Positions 33,657-44,988 of a stretch of 64,000 bases of DNA are shown one piece after another. How positions within the stretch are numbered: the stretch's first letter is position 1; every line of letters starts with the position of its first letter. The stretch comes from Maratus speciosus (lineage: Eukaryota; Arthropoda; Arachnida; Araneae; Salticidae). The notes below the pieces were generated by a model. The model had not been told where the DNA came from. It did not search any database and saw nothing but the letters and a program-made list of their open reading frames with translations. A program made the position numbers and the translations under genes. The stretch is from the NCBI GenBank assembly GCA_963932465.1, contig OZ010786.1:272832411-272896410 (forward strand), written 5' to 3'.

Positions 33657-34719
33657 CAGTCGTGGAAAAAAAGGGAAACATTCCCCACTAACTTTGCAAC
33701 AAATTATTGTAGAAGAAAGTTACTGGTACCAAACGATTGGAAATAAAGTCTAATTTTAAATGATGTATGTAAATTTTGCTTAAGGGGATATCAAAATATT
33801 AAAGCGGACCCAAACTTTGTTTTTTTCGATGGCAATACACAAGTTTGACCACATAAATCGATTTTACGTCTACACCCTTCAATTAGCCTAAATCCAAATT
33901 TGCTAAATTCGTATGATTAGTTTAAGAGCAATTAATTATTTTAAAATGAGCATATTTTAGGGATTGTATCAAAATTGAAGTTCGGTACTCGATTGTTGAA
34001 ATGCTACAGAATGACTATGTCACTTCTGTTGCGGTATTATTTCTTGCCAATTTAAACATTTCACTAGCTTAATATGTTTCAACTATTACCAGCCCAATGT
34101 TTCATTAAAATGAGTAAAATATATATATATATATACATATATATTTCAAATTATACTGTTTTGGATATCATAGAAACCGTCATTTTGACGTTTTTTACTC
34201 AGAATTCGAAAACGACTTGGAAAAATTTTTTGAAATTGAGAATTTGAATAAAGCAGGCCATAATAAATATAAATCTATCAACAAAAAGTGTAGGTTGGAA
34301 TTCATATTTTTTGTCGAATATTAATTTCACAATCAATAAATCATATTATAATTTTTTTGAATTAAAAATTCAGTGTATTTATGTTTGGGATTTTTATTAT
34401 TATAATCAAAGAAAAAAACTTAAAAATGGTATTATAATTTCAGGAGATTTTTATAAAACTGTGAAAATGTAATTTTACATTAGAAGCTCTAAATCTTGAA
34501 TGTTTATAATTCAAAACCATATCATCCATATGACTTGAAATTTCGTTTCTAGGCATAATCTGAGCCGAAGATTTAAAGTATATTGACAAAATTAGGTGTT
34601 TCTATTGAAAAAAATAAAGTTTGGTTCGAGACTTTATTTTCCTTTGGTACCTGTAAATTTTTTGTATTATAATTAGTTGTACAGCTAGTAGGATGTGTTT
34701 ACTGTTTCTTTCACGGCCT
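33657..34719. mobile_element. 1.06-kb non-autonomous TIR element
   Basis: TA flanks lie at 33655-33656 and 34720-34721. The left end CAGTCGTGGAAAAAAAGGGA pairs with the right end read inward, AGGCCGTGAAAGAAACAGTA. Further in, AACAAATTATTGTA...ACTGGTACCAAA...GGAAATAAAGTC is mirrored on the right as well, so the inverted repeats run about 150-200 bp with divergence. Mariner-type by its TA target. No coding frame. Confidence 0.6.
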
Positions 34720-34721
34720 TA

Positions 34722-35130
34722 CATATTGTGTTTAAAATAAATAGAATCTGTAGATTATTTTATAAATGTAATATGTAGTATAAACAGCACATTTCTATTG
34801 GTTTTCTTTGGGCATTTTAGATCATTAAATTTACAGAATGTTGCACCTGATTTTAAACATAATGGAGTACTCTTCTCATTTAATAGGGCCTTCGCATCTG
34901 TCATTTTTAAATGAGAACATCAATATTAATCGGGTTAGCAATAGCTTCTAGTCTCTTTGTGACATTTAGAGGAAAATCACGTATACAAAGTATGAAGGAA
35001 CTCACTTACATCAGATTAATTATCAAGTCACGTTGTAATCAAGAAATCATTATAATAGTTATAAGCTTATTATTATTATTTACCTGTTTTGGAGGCGTAT
35101 TTGACTTATTTTATTATTTAATGTTATGGA
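34722..35130 (+). repeat. Family F divergent repeat, copy 3 (most complete)
   Basis: Landmarks in order are TAATATGTAGTATAAACAGC, TTTTAGATCATTAAATTTAC, AGAATGTTGCACCTGA, GTCATTTTTAAATGAGA, ATATTAATCGGGTTAGC, GAGGAAAATCACGTAT, AAGTCACGTTGTAATCAAGA and a TTATTATTATT tail. It begins directly at the TA that borders the TIR element on its left. Origin unknown; a SINE-like or old DNA-element source are both possible. Confidence 0.5.
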
Positions 35131-35559
35131 AATTATTATTCAGAATCAAATTATAAAATTTAGACTAGCACGTAGGCGGTTTTTTGAAAACTTCTTTAAG
35201 GGAGGAATTAAAATCAACAAAACATAAAAGAATTTCTTTTAAAGTATTCTAATTATTTTAAGAAATTGTCCATATAGTTTAAATTGTAGTAATTTCATAT
35301 CAATATTATTACATAATAGTAATGTGTATTTTTATGAGGTTTCTGTTTTATGAATACGAGAACTTCACTCATAGGATAGTTTCGTTTCTAACTTAGAAAA
35401 TATGTGTATTTTTATGACATAGATGTTTGTGTCCCCTTACAAGCTACATTTTCATAATATTAAGTATATTGAGAAAATACATAAGATTGCTAACATTATG
35501 GAAATTACATACGTTTACGATTTTTTAAATAATTTGTATATGTAATATTTGAGATAAAT
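35131..35559. other. No recognisable gene
   Basis: AT-rich interval between two family F copies. Nothing identified. Confidence 0.35.
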
Positions 35560-35890
35560 AAAAAATTGTAAGAATTATTTTTAGAAATGTAAATTTACAG
35601 TAAACCAAGAGTGTCTGACGTATTTCCGCTGAGTGTTCCGTACTATGAAAGCTGCTGAATGTTGCATTTGAAACATGAGATACATGAGAACTCTTATCCA
35701 ATACGTCCATTTCTATGTCTATAGGATCTGTTATTTTTCAACAGAAATATAAATATTAATGTGGTTTACATAAGCTTTTAGCCTATATGTGAATATCAGG
35801 GAGAACGGCATATTGCATAATGCAATTATTAAAATCGCATATAATAGTAATTTCATTACTATTATTATTAATTATCAGTAGTTATCATTA
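35560..35890 (+). repeat. Family F divergent repeat, copy 4
   Basis: This shares GCTGCTGAATGTTGCATTTGAA, ACATGAG, ACTCTTATCCAATACG, TTTTCAACAGAAATATAAATA, TTAATGTGGTTTACATAAGC and an ATTACTATTATTATTAATTA tail with the other copies. Confidence 0.5.
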
Positions 35891-36825
35891 CTATTCAACA
35901 CTTTGCTAAGGAATGCATACTGGCAATTTTATTTATACAAATGTGTTGTTTCCAATTGGTCATCAGTATATTTGCACAGAACATTTCGCCTTATCTAAAG
36001 TCAAAATTTCAGCAATTAAATAACGTGAAAAGAATTTGGCAGAAAAAGTGGCTCCAAAACAATAATAATTGGAAACAACGCCTTTGGACACTAACACTTT
36101 TGTTACCACATATATGGCGGCATTCGTTAGCTAATGGATCTATCAAAAAAGACAGGCGCCACGGCGCTTTGCGCGTGTTTCTTTTTTCATACAGTTTAAG
36201 TCAGTTGATGCTCGAATGTAGGAATGCAGGTTAACAGCACGAGAAAAGCATCATATGTCTGTATCGGTTTGGTTGGAGAAGTAATGCTGAAACTTATCTT
36301 TTTCGTTAGTGCCGGTTTTAGCATAAGTAAAATTTTGCAGTAAAATTTGAAGTAAAATTTTATTTTAGTTGTAAGATTTTAAACATATAGTTGAAACATT
36401 ACAAGTATTAAATATTAAAAACATACTTTAATTTATAGACGTATATTAATGAAGGAAAGCATCCTTCACTTTGAATAATAGGGAACCCGTGTGAAGAATT
36501 TCCACTTAGCTGCGCCGCTTCCCTCTGCTTTCCCCTCCCGCTCCTGTTTTATCCATTCCCACAACTCCACTTATATCCAATTATTCTCACAACTTTTAGT
36601 ATTTTATTGTAAGTGAAATTTCAAACAATGAGTTTTAACGAAAATTTAGTAGGGAATGTCCCATGTGACAAAAACTCCTATCCAATAATACCCCATCTAT
36701 CGATTTATGCTACATGTTAGTTAAATTTAGCATGTGGGCCAAAACTCTTATCTAATGATACCTCATTCATAGTAATACGCTATATATTAGTTTAGAAAAG
36801 GGATATTGGCAACAGAAATAATATA
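35891..36825. other. No recognisable gene; short duplication at 36660-36800
   Basis: A 97-codon plus-strand frame opens at 35941 but shows no domain, and its composition resembles random AT-rich sequence. A ~70-bp block with AAAACTC-TATC-AATGATACC occurs twice between 36660 and 36800. A CT-rich patch lies at 36505-36550. Confidence 0.4.
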
Positions 36826-36827
36826 TA

Positions 36828-38270
36828 CAGGGTGTCTCAAAAGGTCGTTTACAGACTTAACATGCAGGTCTTTCATATCATGATAAACAAGATTTACATT
36901 GGAACTTGTGTTCGAAAATGCAAACTGCGACCGCTAGAGGGTGATGAGCGCAGGCTTACGGGAGAGTGGGAAGCATATTCATTTCAGGCTAGGACGTTGC
37001 AGGAGAAGAATGAATCGGTTTAGTAACGCAGAATTGGCTGATATGCATTAATTATATGGCGCCGCGGATGGAAATGCGCGAGCCACGGTACGATGTACCT
37101 TGAGCGCTTCCCAAGCAGATATCAGCGAAATCATGTTTTGTTTGGACAATTTCACCGGAGATTGCGTGAAGCAGGAGATTTCCAAGTATGTAGCCACATC
37201 GATCGAGAACGCACTAAACGCACGCCTGTGGTACAGGAAACCGTGCGTCGAGAATTTGACAGGAACCCGCAAACAAGTCTACGAGCAAGCGAATGCGTCT
37301 TGGATGTACATCGTTCCAGCATTATGCGCAGACTTCATGAGAACACGAAGCACCTCTACCACTTACAAAGAATAATGGCATTGCGCGTTGACGATTATCC
37401 CAAACGCGTTGTATTCGCACGCTGGTATTTGCAACAACGGGTCGCACAGCCGGATTTTCCATCATGGATTTTGTTTTCGGATGACTCCTGTTTTACACAC
37501 AACGGTGTCCTGAACCTGCACAACATGCACATATGGGCGCATGAAAACCCAAGATCTACACGTGCTCATGCACGTCAACAACGTTTCGCCGTAAACGTTT
37601 GGGCTGGTATTATCGGTGACATGTTCATTGGCTCTTATCTACTACGTCAGAGCCTCGACGAGAATACCTATAGTATTTTCTTAGAAAGAGTCTTGCGGGA
37701 TCTGATGGGTGACGTTCCAGCTGCTACACGCCGAAATATCTCATTTCAGCACGATGGAGCGCCTGCTCATTTTAGCTACACTGTGCGAGAATACCTCAAT
37801 AGGCCATGTCCTATTGGCAGAGGTGGACCAATCGCAATACCACCGAGATCGCCCGACCCGACTCCCCTGGATTTCTATCTGTGTGGACACATAAAGTCCA
37901 TGGTGTACGAGACGCCAGTAACATCGGACATGGATCTCTTCGCCAGGATCGTGGAAGCGGCGGCACGTGTCCGTGACACTCTTCCAATTTTGAATGGTTC
38001 CGTGAATTCATGCTTCGACGCTGTGAAGAATGCATTGCGGCGAATGGAAGGAATTTTGAATACCTTCTGTAAATTAAACCATGTTCTTTAATAAAAGTCA
38101 TATTAATACCTCTTTCGATATCCTTTCTTTCTCCCCCTCCACAACTGCGCTCATCGTCCTCTAGCGGTCGCAGTTTGCATTTTCGAACACAAGTTCCCTT
38201 GTAAATCTTGTTCCTCATGATATGACAGACCAGCATGTTAAGTTTGTAAACGACCTTTTGAGACACCCTT
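36828..38270 (+). mobile_element. mariner-like transposon with 126-bp TIRs
   Basis: The 1443-bp element is bounded by TA (36826-36827 and 38271-38272). It has inverted repeats of about 126 bp at 36828-36953 and 38145-38270, beginning CAGGGTGTCTCAAAAGGTCG and ending in a GACCGCTAGAGG-type block. The repeats match closely. Between them lies a transposase whose catalytic half is intact but whose N-terminus is broken. Long TIRs are unusual for classical mariner elements, which have about 30 bp. Confidence 0.9.
37010..38091 (+). pseudogene. mariner-like transposase, N-terminal stop and frameshift
   Basis: From ATG 37010 the reading is MNRFSNAELADMH, then an in-frame TAA at 37049-37051, then LYGAADGNARATVR. 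A one-base shift near 37092 moves it into a long frame from ATG 37093 (332 codons) that starts MYLERFPSRYQRNHVLFGQF. The first part matches the helix-turn-helix region of mariner-type transposases in arthropods. The long frame holds the DDD domain: SWILFSDDSCFTHNG near residue 125, ISFQHDGAPAHFS near 215 and PPRSPDPTPLDFYLCGHIKS near 250, with 33 residues between the last two Asp. It ends at TAA 38089-38091, shortly before the right TIR. If initiation at 37093 occurred, the product would lack the DNA-binding N-terminus. Confidence 0.88.
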
Positions 38271-38444
38271 TATAATTATTGCTGTCCTTTTTTTGCGATA
38301 CCAAAATTTTCATTTTACATACAACTTTTTCATTGAATTACTTTTCATTTTATTGCTATCGTTATATATAAAAAAAAAATATGTAAACTTAAATTCTTCG
38401 AATAGTCGTTGCACATAACTTTTAAAATAAAAACAAACCCCATT

Positions 38445-38670
38445 AATTCATTTTGAATAGTTAACGTGTAGTATAAACATGAAGTTCTTCACATGCTTCC
38501 CTTGGGTGTTTGAGATTATTGAAGCTGTTGAATGTTACATCTGAACCACGGAATAATGAAGTAACCAAACTTGTACATTCGCATATCCACTGCATGTGTC
38601 ATTTTCCATTGAAAACATAAATATTTATGCAGTAAAAGCCGTTGGTCTATGTGGGAATCTAAGAACAAGT
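38445..38670 (+). repeat. Family F divergent repeat, copy 5 (partial)
   Basis: This contains AACGTGTAGTATAAACATGA, AAGCTGTTGAATGTTACATC, TGAACCACGGAATAATG, TGTCATTTTCCATTGAAAAC and ATAAATATTTATGCAG. The TTA-rich tail is missing. Confidence 0.5.
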
Positions 38671-38779
38671 AGGTAAGTGTGATCGAAGATCAAAGAAAGC
38701 GTTTTTCTTTTAATATTACTTTCAAACACTTTATCCTTTAATTAATAAATCCAAATCCTTAATTAGCCCCTGGTATGCT

Positions 38780-40380
38780 ATTTCTTTCTCTCAGCAGTTG
38801 TGTCATCATCCAAAAAGTGCCATCTCCAAAAAATATCGTTCCGTTGTATAAGCCTGTTGTAAAACAAAGGATGTATCATTGTACAGAATAATCTCTACTG
38901 CAATTTTTTAAACTTCTAAGCATCGCACATTTTCAGTTTTTATACCGTCGTTTTTTGTTTTTTTTGTTTTTTGAGGGGGGTGGGAGTAGTTTTAAATGCA
39001 ATTTGTTTGAAAACTGCATCTCAATTTATTTTTGAGATATTATTATTTTTTTTTTTTTAGTTTTTAGCGCCATTTGTTTAATTTTGGCAACTCAAGTACT
39101 CCTTTTTCTGTAGAAAGTAAAGAAAAAATAGTTGGAAAGTAGTGATTATATCTTTATGTTGCCATTTTCCGATAACTACTTTTAAAAAATGTAATTAAAA
39201 TACGTGCTATTTTGAAAAAATATAAATGAAAGATTTCTGATAAAATATGGAGCTATTATAAACTATATTTAATTTAATTATCTATACTACAAAGAAATGA
39301 AAGCATATGAAGCATTAAATAGCCGATTTTTTTTTGTCGAGTTTCTTGAGTGACGACATCTGTTTTTTTTTTGGATTTGTGTATTATTCAGCGATAGTGT
39401 CTTCATATGAAAACTTTACTGTAGATGTTTCTTAAGACAAGTTCGTAAATGAGTAAGTCTTTGGAGGATGCGAATGGCGTAATTTTATATGAAATAAAAG
39501 CGTGCGTTTTAAGTCTTAAAACTGAAATATGTTTTGTATTATCTATATTTATATACATATATATTTTTTTTTCATCGGGGGCGACACTAAATTCAGAAAA
39601 AGCAGAATTCCTGTTTATTAACCCTTTATATAAGCAGCAGCACCATTAAATTTAATTTTTAAAGGACTACAAAAGGAAGCTATTTTTTAAATCAAATTGA
39701 ATATATTCCAGTAAAATTATTTAAATAAAACTCAAAGTTTTGAATTTTTTTTTCAGAAATTTCAAAAGATTCGCGGATGTTTATATAATGTTTAAAATTT
39801 GTAAAAGCAAAATAATTGTTTAAACGAAGTTTAAAATGATGAAGTTTTTCAAAAATTTAGTGGATGTTCAAAAGAAATTTCAAATTTGAAATTTTCTCAA
39901 AAGAAAAAAAAATGTTTAAACGAAATTTCAAACTTTAAAAATTTTAGCAAATGTTTAAAATTTCATCATTTTTCAAAAAAGAATTTTTTAATTAACCTTT
40001 GCACGGGGGCTAGGACAGCATCTGTCGAAGAATAAACGCTAAAGCCGATCAGAACAACTTTTGTCCTTAAAATAGCAGAAAAACTACACAAAGTCTGTAA
40101 AAATGAATCTATGATATAATGAAATCTATTTTCGGGAGAAAAATCTCAAACTCCGATGCCTGCCCTCGAACTAGTAACCTGTAATCCTAAAAAGGTAATT
40201 CTTTAGTGGATGCGGATGACGTCATTTTAAATAAAAAAAGCGTGTGTTTCAAATCTTAAAACTGAAATATATTTTTACTATATATATATATACATTATAC
40301 ATATGTATTTTTCGCATCGGGGGCGATACTAAATTATGAAAAAGCTGCTAGTAACCTTAAAATAGAAAAAAAAACTATTC
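38780..40380 (+). mobile_element. Helitron-like fragment, internally duplicated
   Basis: The stretch 38880-39310 is the reverse complement of the 5' part of the elements ending at 49466, 51329 and 54427, for instance AAACTGCATCTCAATTTATT and AGTACTCCTTTTTC. A block with TGGATGCGGATGACGTCATT, then AAAGCGTG, AAAACTGAAATAT and CATCGGGGGCGA is present at 39445-39605 and again at 40195-40350. Part of it is also found inverted near 52960-53040. No termini were recognised. Confidence 0.45.
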
Positions 40381-40439
40381 AAATTCTGTAAAAATTAATC
40401 TATGAAATAATAAATTCTATTTTCGGAGGGAAAATTTCA

Positions 40440-40520
40440 AACTCCGATGCCTGGCCTCGAACTAGTAACCTTTATTAGCATGAAAATGCGTTATCACGCA
40501 GACATTTAGCCAAGACACAA
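40440..40520 (-). ncRNA. tRNA-like / pol III promoter-like sequence, doubtful
   Basis: Read on the minus strand it has an A-box-like TTGGCTAAATGTCTG and, about 45 bases on, a B-box-like GGTTACTAGTTCGAGGCC followed by AGGCATCGGAG. The second half occurs again at 40148-40182. The stems of a true tRNA could not be completed, so this may be a decayed tRNA copy or a tRNA-derived SINE head. Confidence 0.3.
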
Positions 40521-40789
40521 CACATAAATTAAGTTTTTATTTTAAAATGTAAATCTCAAAAATGATCAGATGCCATTAAATTCATTCATTTAATTAAAAT
40601 AATATAAGACTTCTTTAAAATTTCATAATTTGTCATGTGATTAGAGGTATTCCGATAAGGAAATTTTTCAAGTCTCTAACTCATACAGTTTCCTAGAAAA
40701 GAATTCTGTAACAGACAAGCAGAGAAGTGAGATTAATAGTGTTTCGTCAGATGAACGAAACTCTAAAAAATGACTTTTGTACAAAGTGA

Positions 40790-40859
40790 AGGAACTCTCT
40801 AACATGCGATTACATACTGAGTCACGTTGTAATCTATAATCAAGAAATTATTATAATAA
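40790..40859 (+). repeat. Family F tail, truncated by Helitron insertion
   Basis: Only the last ~70 bp of the family are present (AAGGAACTCTCTAACATGCG, GAGTCACGTTGTAATCTA, ATTATTATAATAA). The sequence stops exactly where CTAG of the Helitron-like element begins. Confidence 0.45.
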
Positions 40860-42330
40860 CTAGGGGGCTCTGCCCCCTGCAAGCTACGCTCGCCAACCCC
40901 CGTTCAGACACCGCAGAATCTAAAATCATGCTAATTTGATCGGTTTTTAAAAGATTAGAGAAGATTGAATTATACTGAAAAAACCTGTAGCTATCTCCCT
41001 GTAAACGGGTTTCCATTCAATTCCCTTTCATTGCAAAAATTTAAGGTAGAATCAGTTGCTGTTAAGACATCCAACGGTTATTTTCGTGTTTGGTTAAAGA
41101 AGATCAGTTAAACATGTGAAAAGAAGCTAAAATAAAATGAATTAAGTAAACAGAGTCTTTGCCGAACGGTACTTTTTAACAGCGTTATAAAACGATTGAC
41201 ATAATACAATTTACTACAATAACTACAATTTTCTGCTTTAACCACTTCAAGGGCGGTAGTTCATTTTTGGACCACTTAATTTTAATTCTTAATTGCCACA
41301 ATGCACCAGAATATTGGAATGAAAAATTTCCTTTTATTAAGCAAGTGAACAAAAGCATTTTCGGATTTCGAAATTTGTTTGTAAATTCCGGTGCCATTGA
41401 CTGGTTTCAACATTTTACGAATAGAAGTACCTTGCCCCTGAAAGGGTTAAACGCATATTAATGTATTTATTATTTTAAAGTTTCCTTTCTATTTTATATA
41501 TTCATGTGTAAATACAATTTTCTAGATATAATTTTCAATATTTTCCTGCTTTTAACTCGCACTCATTTAATAGTAATTTTAAAGTTTTTTTTCTGTTTTT
41601 AATAGGCATGTGTAAGTAAATTTGTAATCGTTAGAAATATTATTCTTTGCACTGTTTTTAGAATTGAAAACAATCTCTATTATAATAGCCTAACTCATGC
41701 GATTATCATCAACAGTTCCTTCGCTTTTCATAATAAAGGATTCCATTTTGATTAAAGAAACAAAGTTATTTTTTCGAAAAAAAAAAACTACATAAAAGTT
41801 GCCATTATGGCAAAGAATTCTTGGTACTTTTATGTTAGCCAAGTTCAAATCTCCCCAATAGCTTTTTTTTGTATTTTTGCGTTTACGGGCACCATGCCAA
41901 AATGTATGCTAATGCGCCAATTATTTCAACCCTGATCGCGAAAACGATTTTTATTGTAAAACATGCGAAACGTTGTGATTTGCTATTATTTTCTATACTT
42001 TATTGTATTACAGTTATTTGTTCCTTTATTTTAAGTATATATTTGTGATTTAGTAAAATAGTTCATAAAAGTCTGTAGATTCCAAATGTTATATTTTTAA
42101 AAGACTCACTTTACTATCAACAGTGTTTTTTCTTTTCTTTTTCAAAAGTTTCAATTCACATGATTTTCATTTTGCGCCAACTATTACGCTTGGCGACAAT
42201 GGTGTCCGTAAACGGAAAAGTACCCTTTTTTTTAACTCGTAAGTTAGCATTTTTTTATTTTTTGAGTGGTAAATTAAACCGGTACTACTTGGTTATCCCA
42301 TTGACTAAAAAGTCCTTCCGGCCAGTGCCG
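40860..42330 (-). mobile_element. Helitron-like element, 3' end at 40860
   Basis: On the minus strand it ends ...GCAGGGGGCAGAGCCCCCTAG, with T following. The GC-rich 3' hairpin runs into CTAG. It is collinear with the reverse complement of 21720-22982 and with 63045-64000. It carries a TTAA-flanked MITE at 41242-41446. Near 42280 it retains one end of the GGTACTACTT MITE, then similarity stops; the 5' TC terminus was not found. Confidence 0.55.
41242..41446. mobile_element. TTAA-flanked MITE
   Basis: A 205-bp copy between TTAA at 41238-41241 and 41447-41450, with CCACTTCAAGGGCGGTAG at one end and GTACCTTGCCCCTGAAAGGG at the other. It sits at the same position in the Helitron-like element as the copies at 22405 and 63417, so this insertion predates spread of that Helitron family. 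Confidence 0.7.
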
Positions 42331-42544
42331 GGAGGAAAGGGTAGTTTCATATTCCTTATTTAAAAAAAGCCAACTTATATTATTCAAACAAACGAAGCTC
42401 AATATAGTGGAAACCGAATATAGGAGATTCAATACTAATTTTTATCAATACTAAATCATTATGAATGAGAATTTCGTGAAACTAGTCAGCTTAATCCAAG
42501 CTGCTTTTATTTAAAGTAACTTATATTTGGCTGCCAAATTCGAC

Positions 42545-44963
42545 GATTTCTTAAAGTGCCTGCCATTTTAAAACAACATGGTGGATGAGGCTAACCAGTG
42601 AACTTGGTCGAGACCTTAGTAATTGCTGTGCATATGCTCACTCACATCGGAATCGATTGATATATACGAGTGCTGTCGCAGTCAAAAAATCAGATATTTC
42701 AAAATGTCACCCACATTAGATATTGAAATTGCTATATCGAACCAATTTTTAAGATAAAGACAAACATAAAATGCTCCTGAATCCTTATATCAAGGTCAAA
42801 TAATTAAGAAAGAAAACTTTTCAATTTCTAATTTTTTTCCACCTCACTTTAAATATAAATTTTTTTTTTATTTAATGGCCGCCATTTTGAAACAAGATGG
42901 CTGATGAAGCTCGCCAGCGAACTTGGTCGAGATATTTATGTATACTATCCAAATGCCTTCTTACATCGAAATAGGCGAATACGTGTGTTATCGCGTGACA
43001 AATACAAGATCGTTTCACAGTGTTAGCCATGCTAGAAATTCAAAGTGCTATAATGCAACCATTTTTTAAGATATAAACAAAAAAAAATTTCAAAAACAAA
43101 AACTGCTCCGGAATCTTTGTATCAAGGCCAAACACATAAAAAAATCTTTTTCATTTTCCAATTTTTTAATACCTCATTTTAATTTTTTTTTTTTTAAATG
43201 GCAACCTTTTTGAAACAAGATGGCGAATGAAGCTGGCCAACGAACTCGGTCGAGAAGTTGGTATGTACTATGTACAGACAAAGTTGCATCCAAATCGGTT
43301 CATAAATACGCCTGCTCGCGTGACAAAAATCAGGTCGTTTTAAAATGTCAGCCACAATAGAAATTCAAAATGCTATAACTCAGCTATTTTATAGATATAG
43401 ACAAAACAAAAACTGTTCCGGAATCTTTGTATTAAGGTCAAACACATACAAAAAAAATTTTTTTTCATTTTCTAATTTTTTGGTATCTGATTTTAAATTT
43501 TAATTTTTTTTAAATTTTTTAAGTGGCCGCCATTTTGAAACAAGATGGCGGATGAAGCTGGACAACGAACTCGGTCGAGATATTTGTATGTGCTATGTAC
43601 ACACCGAGGTACATCCAAATCGGTTCATAAATACGCCCGTTATCACGTGACAAAAATCAGGACGTTTCAAAATGTCAGCCACGCTAGAAATTCAAAATAC
43701 TGTAACTCAGCCATTTTTTAAAATATAGACAAAACAAAAACTGCTTTCGAATCTTTTTATCAAGGTCAAACACATAAGAGAAAAATATTTTTTCAATTTT
43801 CAATTTTTTGGAACCACATTTCAAATTAAAATTTTTCTTAAAAATTTGAATGGCCGCAATTTTTAAACAAGATGGCGGATGAAGCTGGCCAACGAACTCG
43901 GTCTAGACATTGGTATGTACTATGTATAAACAAAGTTACATCCAAATCTGTTCATAAATACGCCTTTTATCGCATGACAAAATTCAGAACGTTTCAAAAT
44001 GTCAGCCACAATAGAAATTCAAAATGCTATAACTCAGCTATTTTATAGATATAGACAAAACAAAAACTGTTCCGGAATCTTTGTATTAAGGTCAAACACA
44101 TACAAAAAAAATTTTTTTTTATTTTCTAATTTTTTGGTATCTGATTTTAAATTTTAATTTTTTTTAAATTTTTTAAGTGGCCGCCATTTTGAAACAAGAT
44201 GGCGGATGAAGCTGGACAACGAACTCGGTCGAGATATTTGTATGTGCTATGTACACACCAAGGTACATCCAAATCGGTTCATAAATACGCCCGTTATCAC
44301 GTGACAAAAATCAGGACGTTTCAAAATGTCAGCCACGCTAGAAATTCAAAATACTGTAACTCAGTCATTTTTTAAAATATAGACAAAACAAAAACTGCTT
44401 TCGAATCTTTTTATCAAGGTCAAACACATAAGAGAAAAATATTTTTTCAATTTTCAATTTTTTGGTACCACATTTCAAATTAAAATTTTTCTTAAAAATT
44501 TGAATGGCCGCAATTTTTAAACAAGATGGCGGATGAAGCTGGCCAACGAACTCGGTCTAGACATTGGTATGTACTATGTACACACCAAGGTACATCCAAG
44601 TCGGTTCATAAATACGCCTTTTATCGCATGACAAAATTCAGAACGTTTCAAAATGTCAGCAACGCTATCAATTCAAAATGCTATAACTCAGCCATTTTTT
44701 AAGATATAGACGAAACAAAAACTGCTCCGGAATCTTTGTATAAAGGTCAAATGAATAAGAAAAAAATATTTTTTCATTTTCAATTTTTTGGTACCACATT
44801 TCAAATATATTTTTTTTAAATTTAAATGCCTGCCATTTTGAAACAAAATGGCGGATGAAGCTGGCCAACGAACTCGGTCGAGACATTGGTATGTACTATG
44901 TACGCACCGAATTACATCCAAATCGGTTCATAAATACGAGAGTTACAGTGTGACAAAGGTCAG
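42545..44963 (+). repeat. ~325-bp satellite array, eight copies, partly 654-bp dimers
   Basis: Monomers start near 42559, 42877, 43199, 43524, 43852, 44178, 44506 and 44827, with spacing of 318-328 bp. Landmarks per unit are GGCCGCCATTTTGAAAC, AAGATGGCGGATGAAGCTGG, ACGAACTCGGTCGAGA, TCCAAATCGGTTCATAAATA, CGTTTCAAAATGTCAGCCAC, TCAAGGTCAAACACATA and a long A/T-rich stretch. Copies 4 and 6 are almost identical, as are copies 5 and 7, giving a 654-bp higher-order unit (43347 versus 44001). The outer copies are more diverged. The last copy is cut off by a TA tract and a Helitron-like end. No open frame runs through the unit. Confidence 0.9.
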
Positions 44964-44988
44964 ATATATATATATATATATATATATA
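44962..44988. repeat. (TA)n microsatellite
   Basis: AT dinucleotide tract at the junction between the satellite array and the CTAG end of a Helitron-like element. Confidence 0.9.

Noticed and set aside
35941..36234. 97-codon plus-strand frame
   Set aside because: No recognisable motif, low-complexity asparagine-rich stretch and no flanking gene structure. It may be chance.
37811..38266. 151-codon minus-strand frame
   Set aside because: Antisense shadow of the mariner transposase and right TIR.
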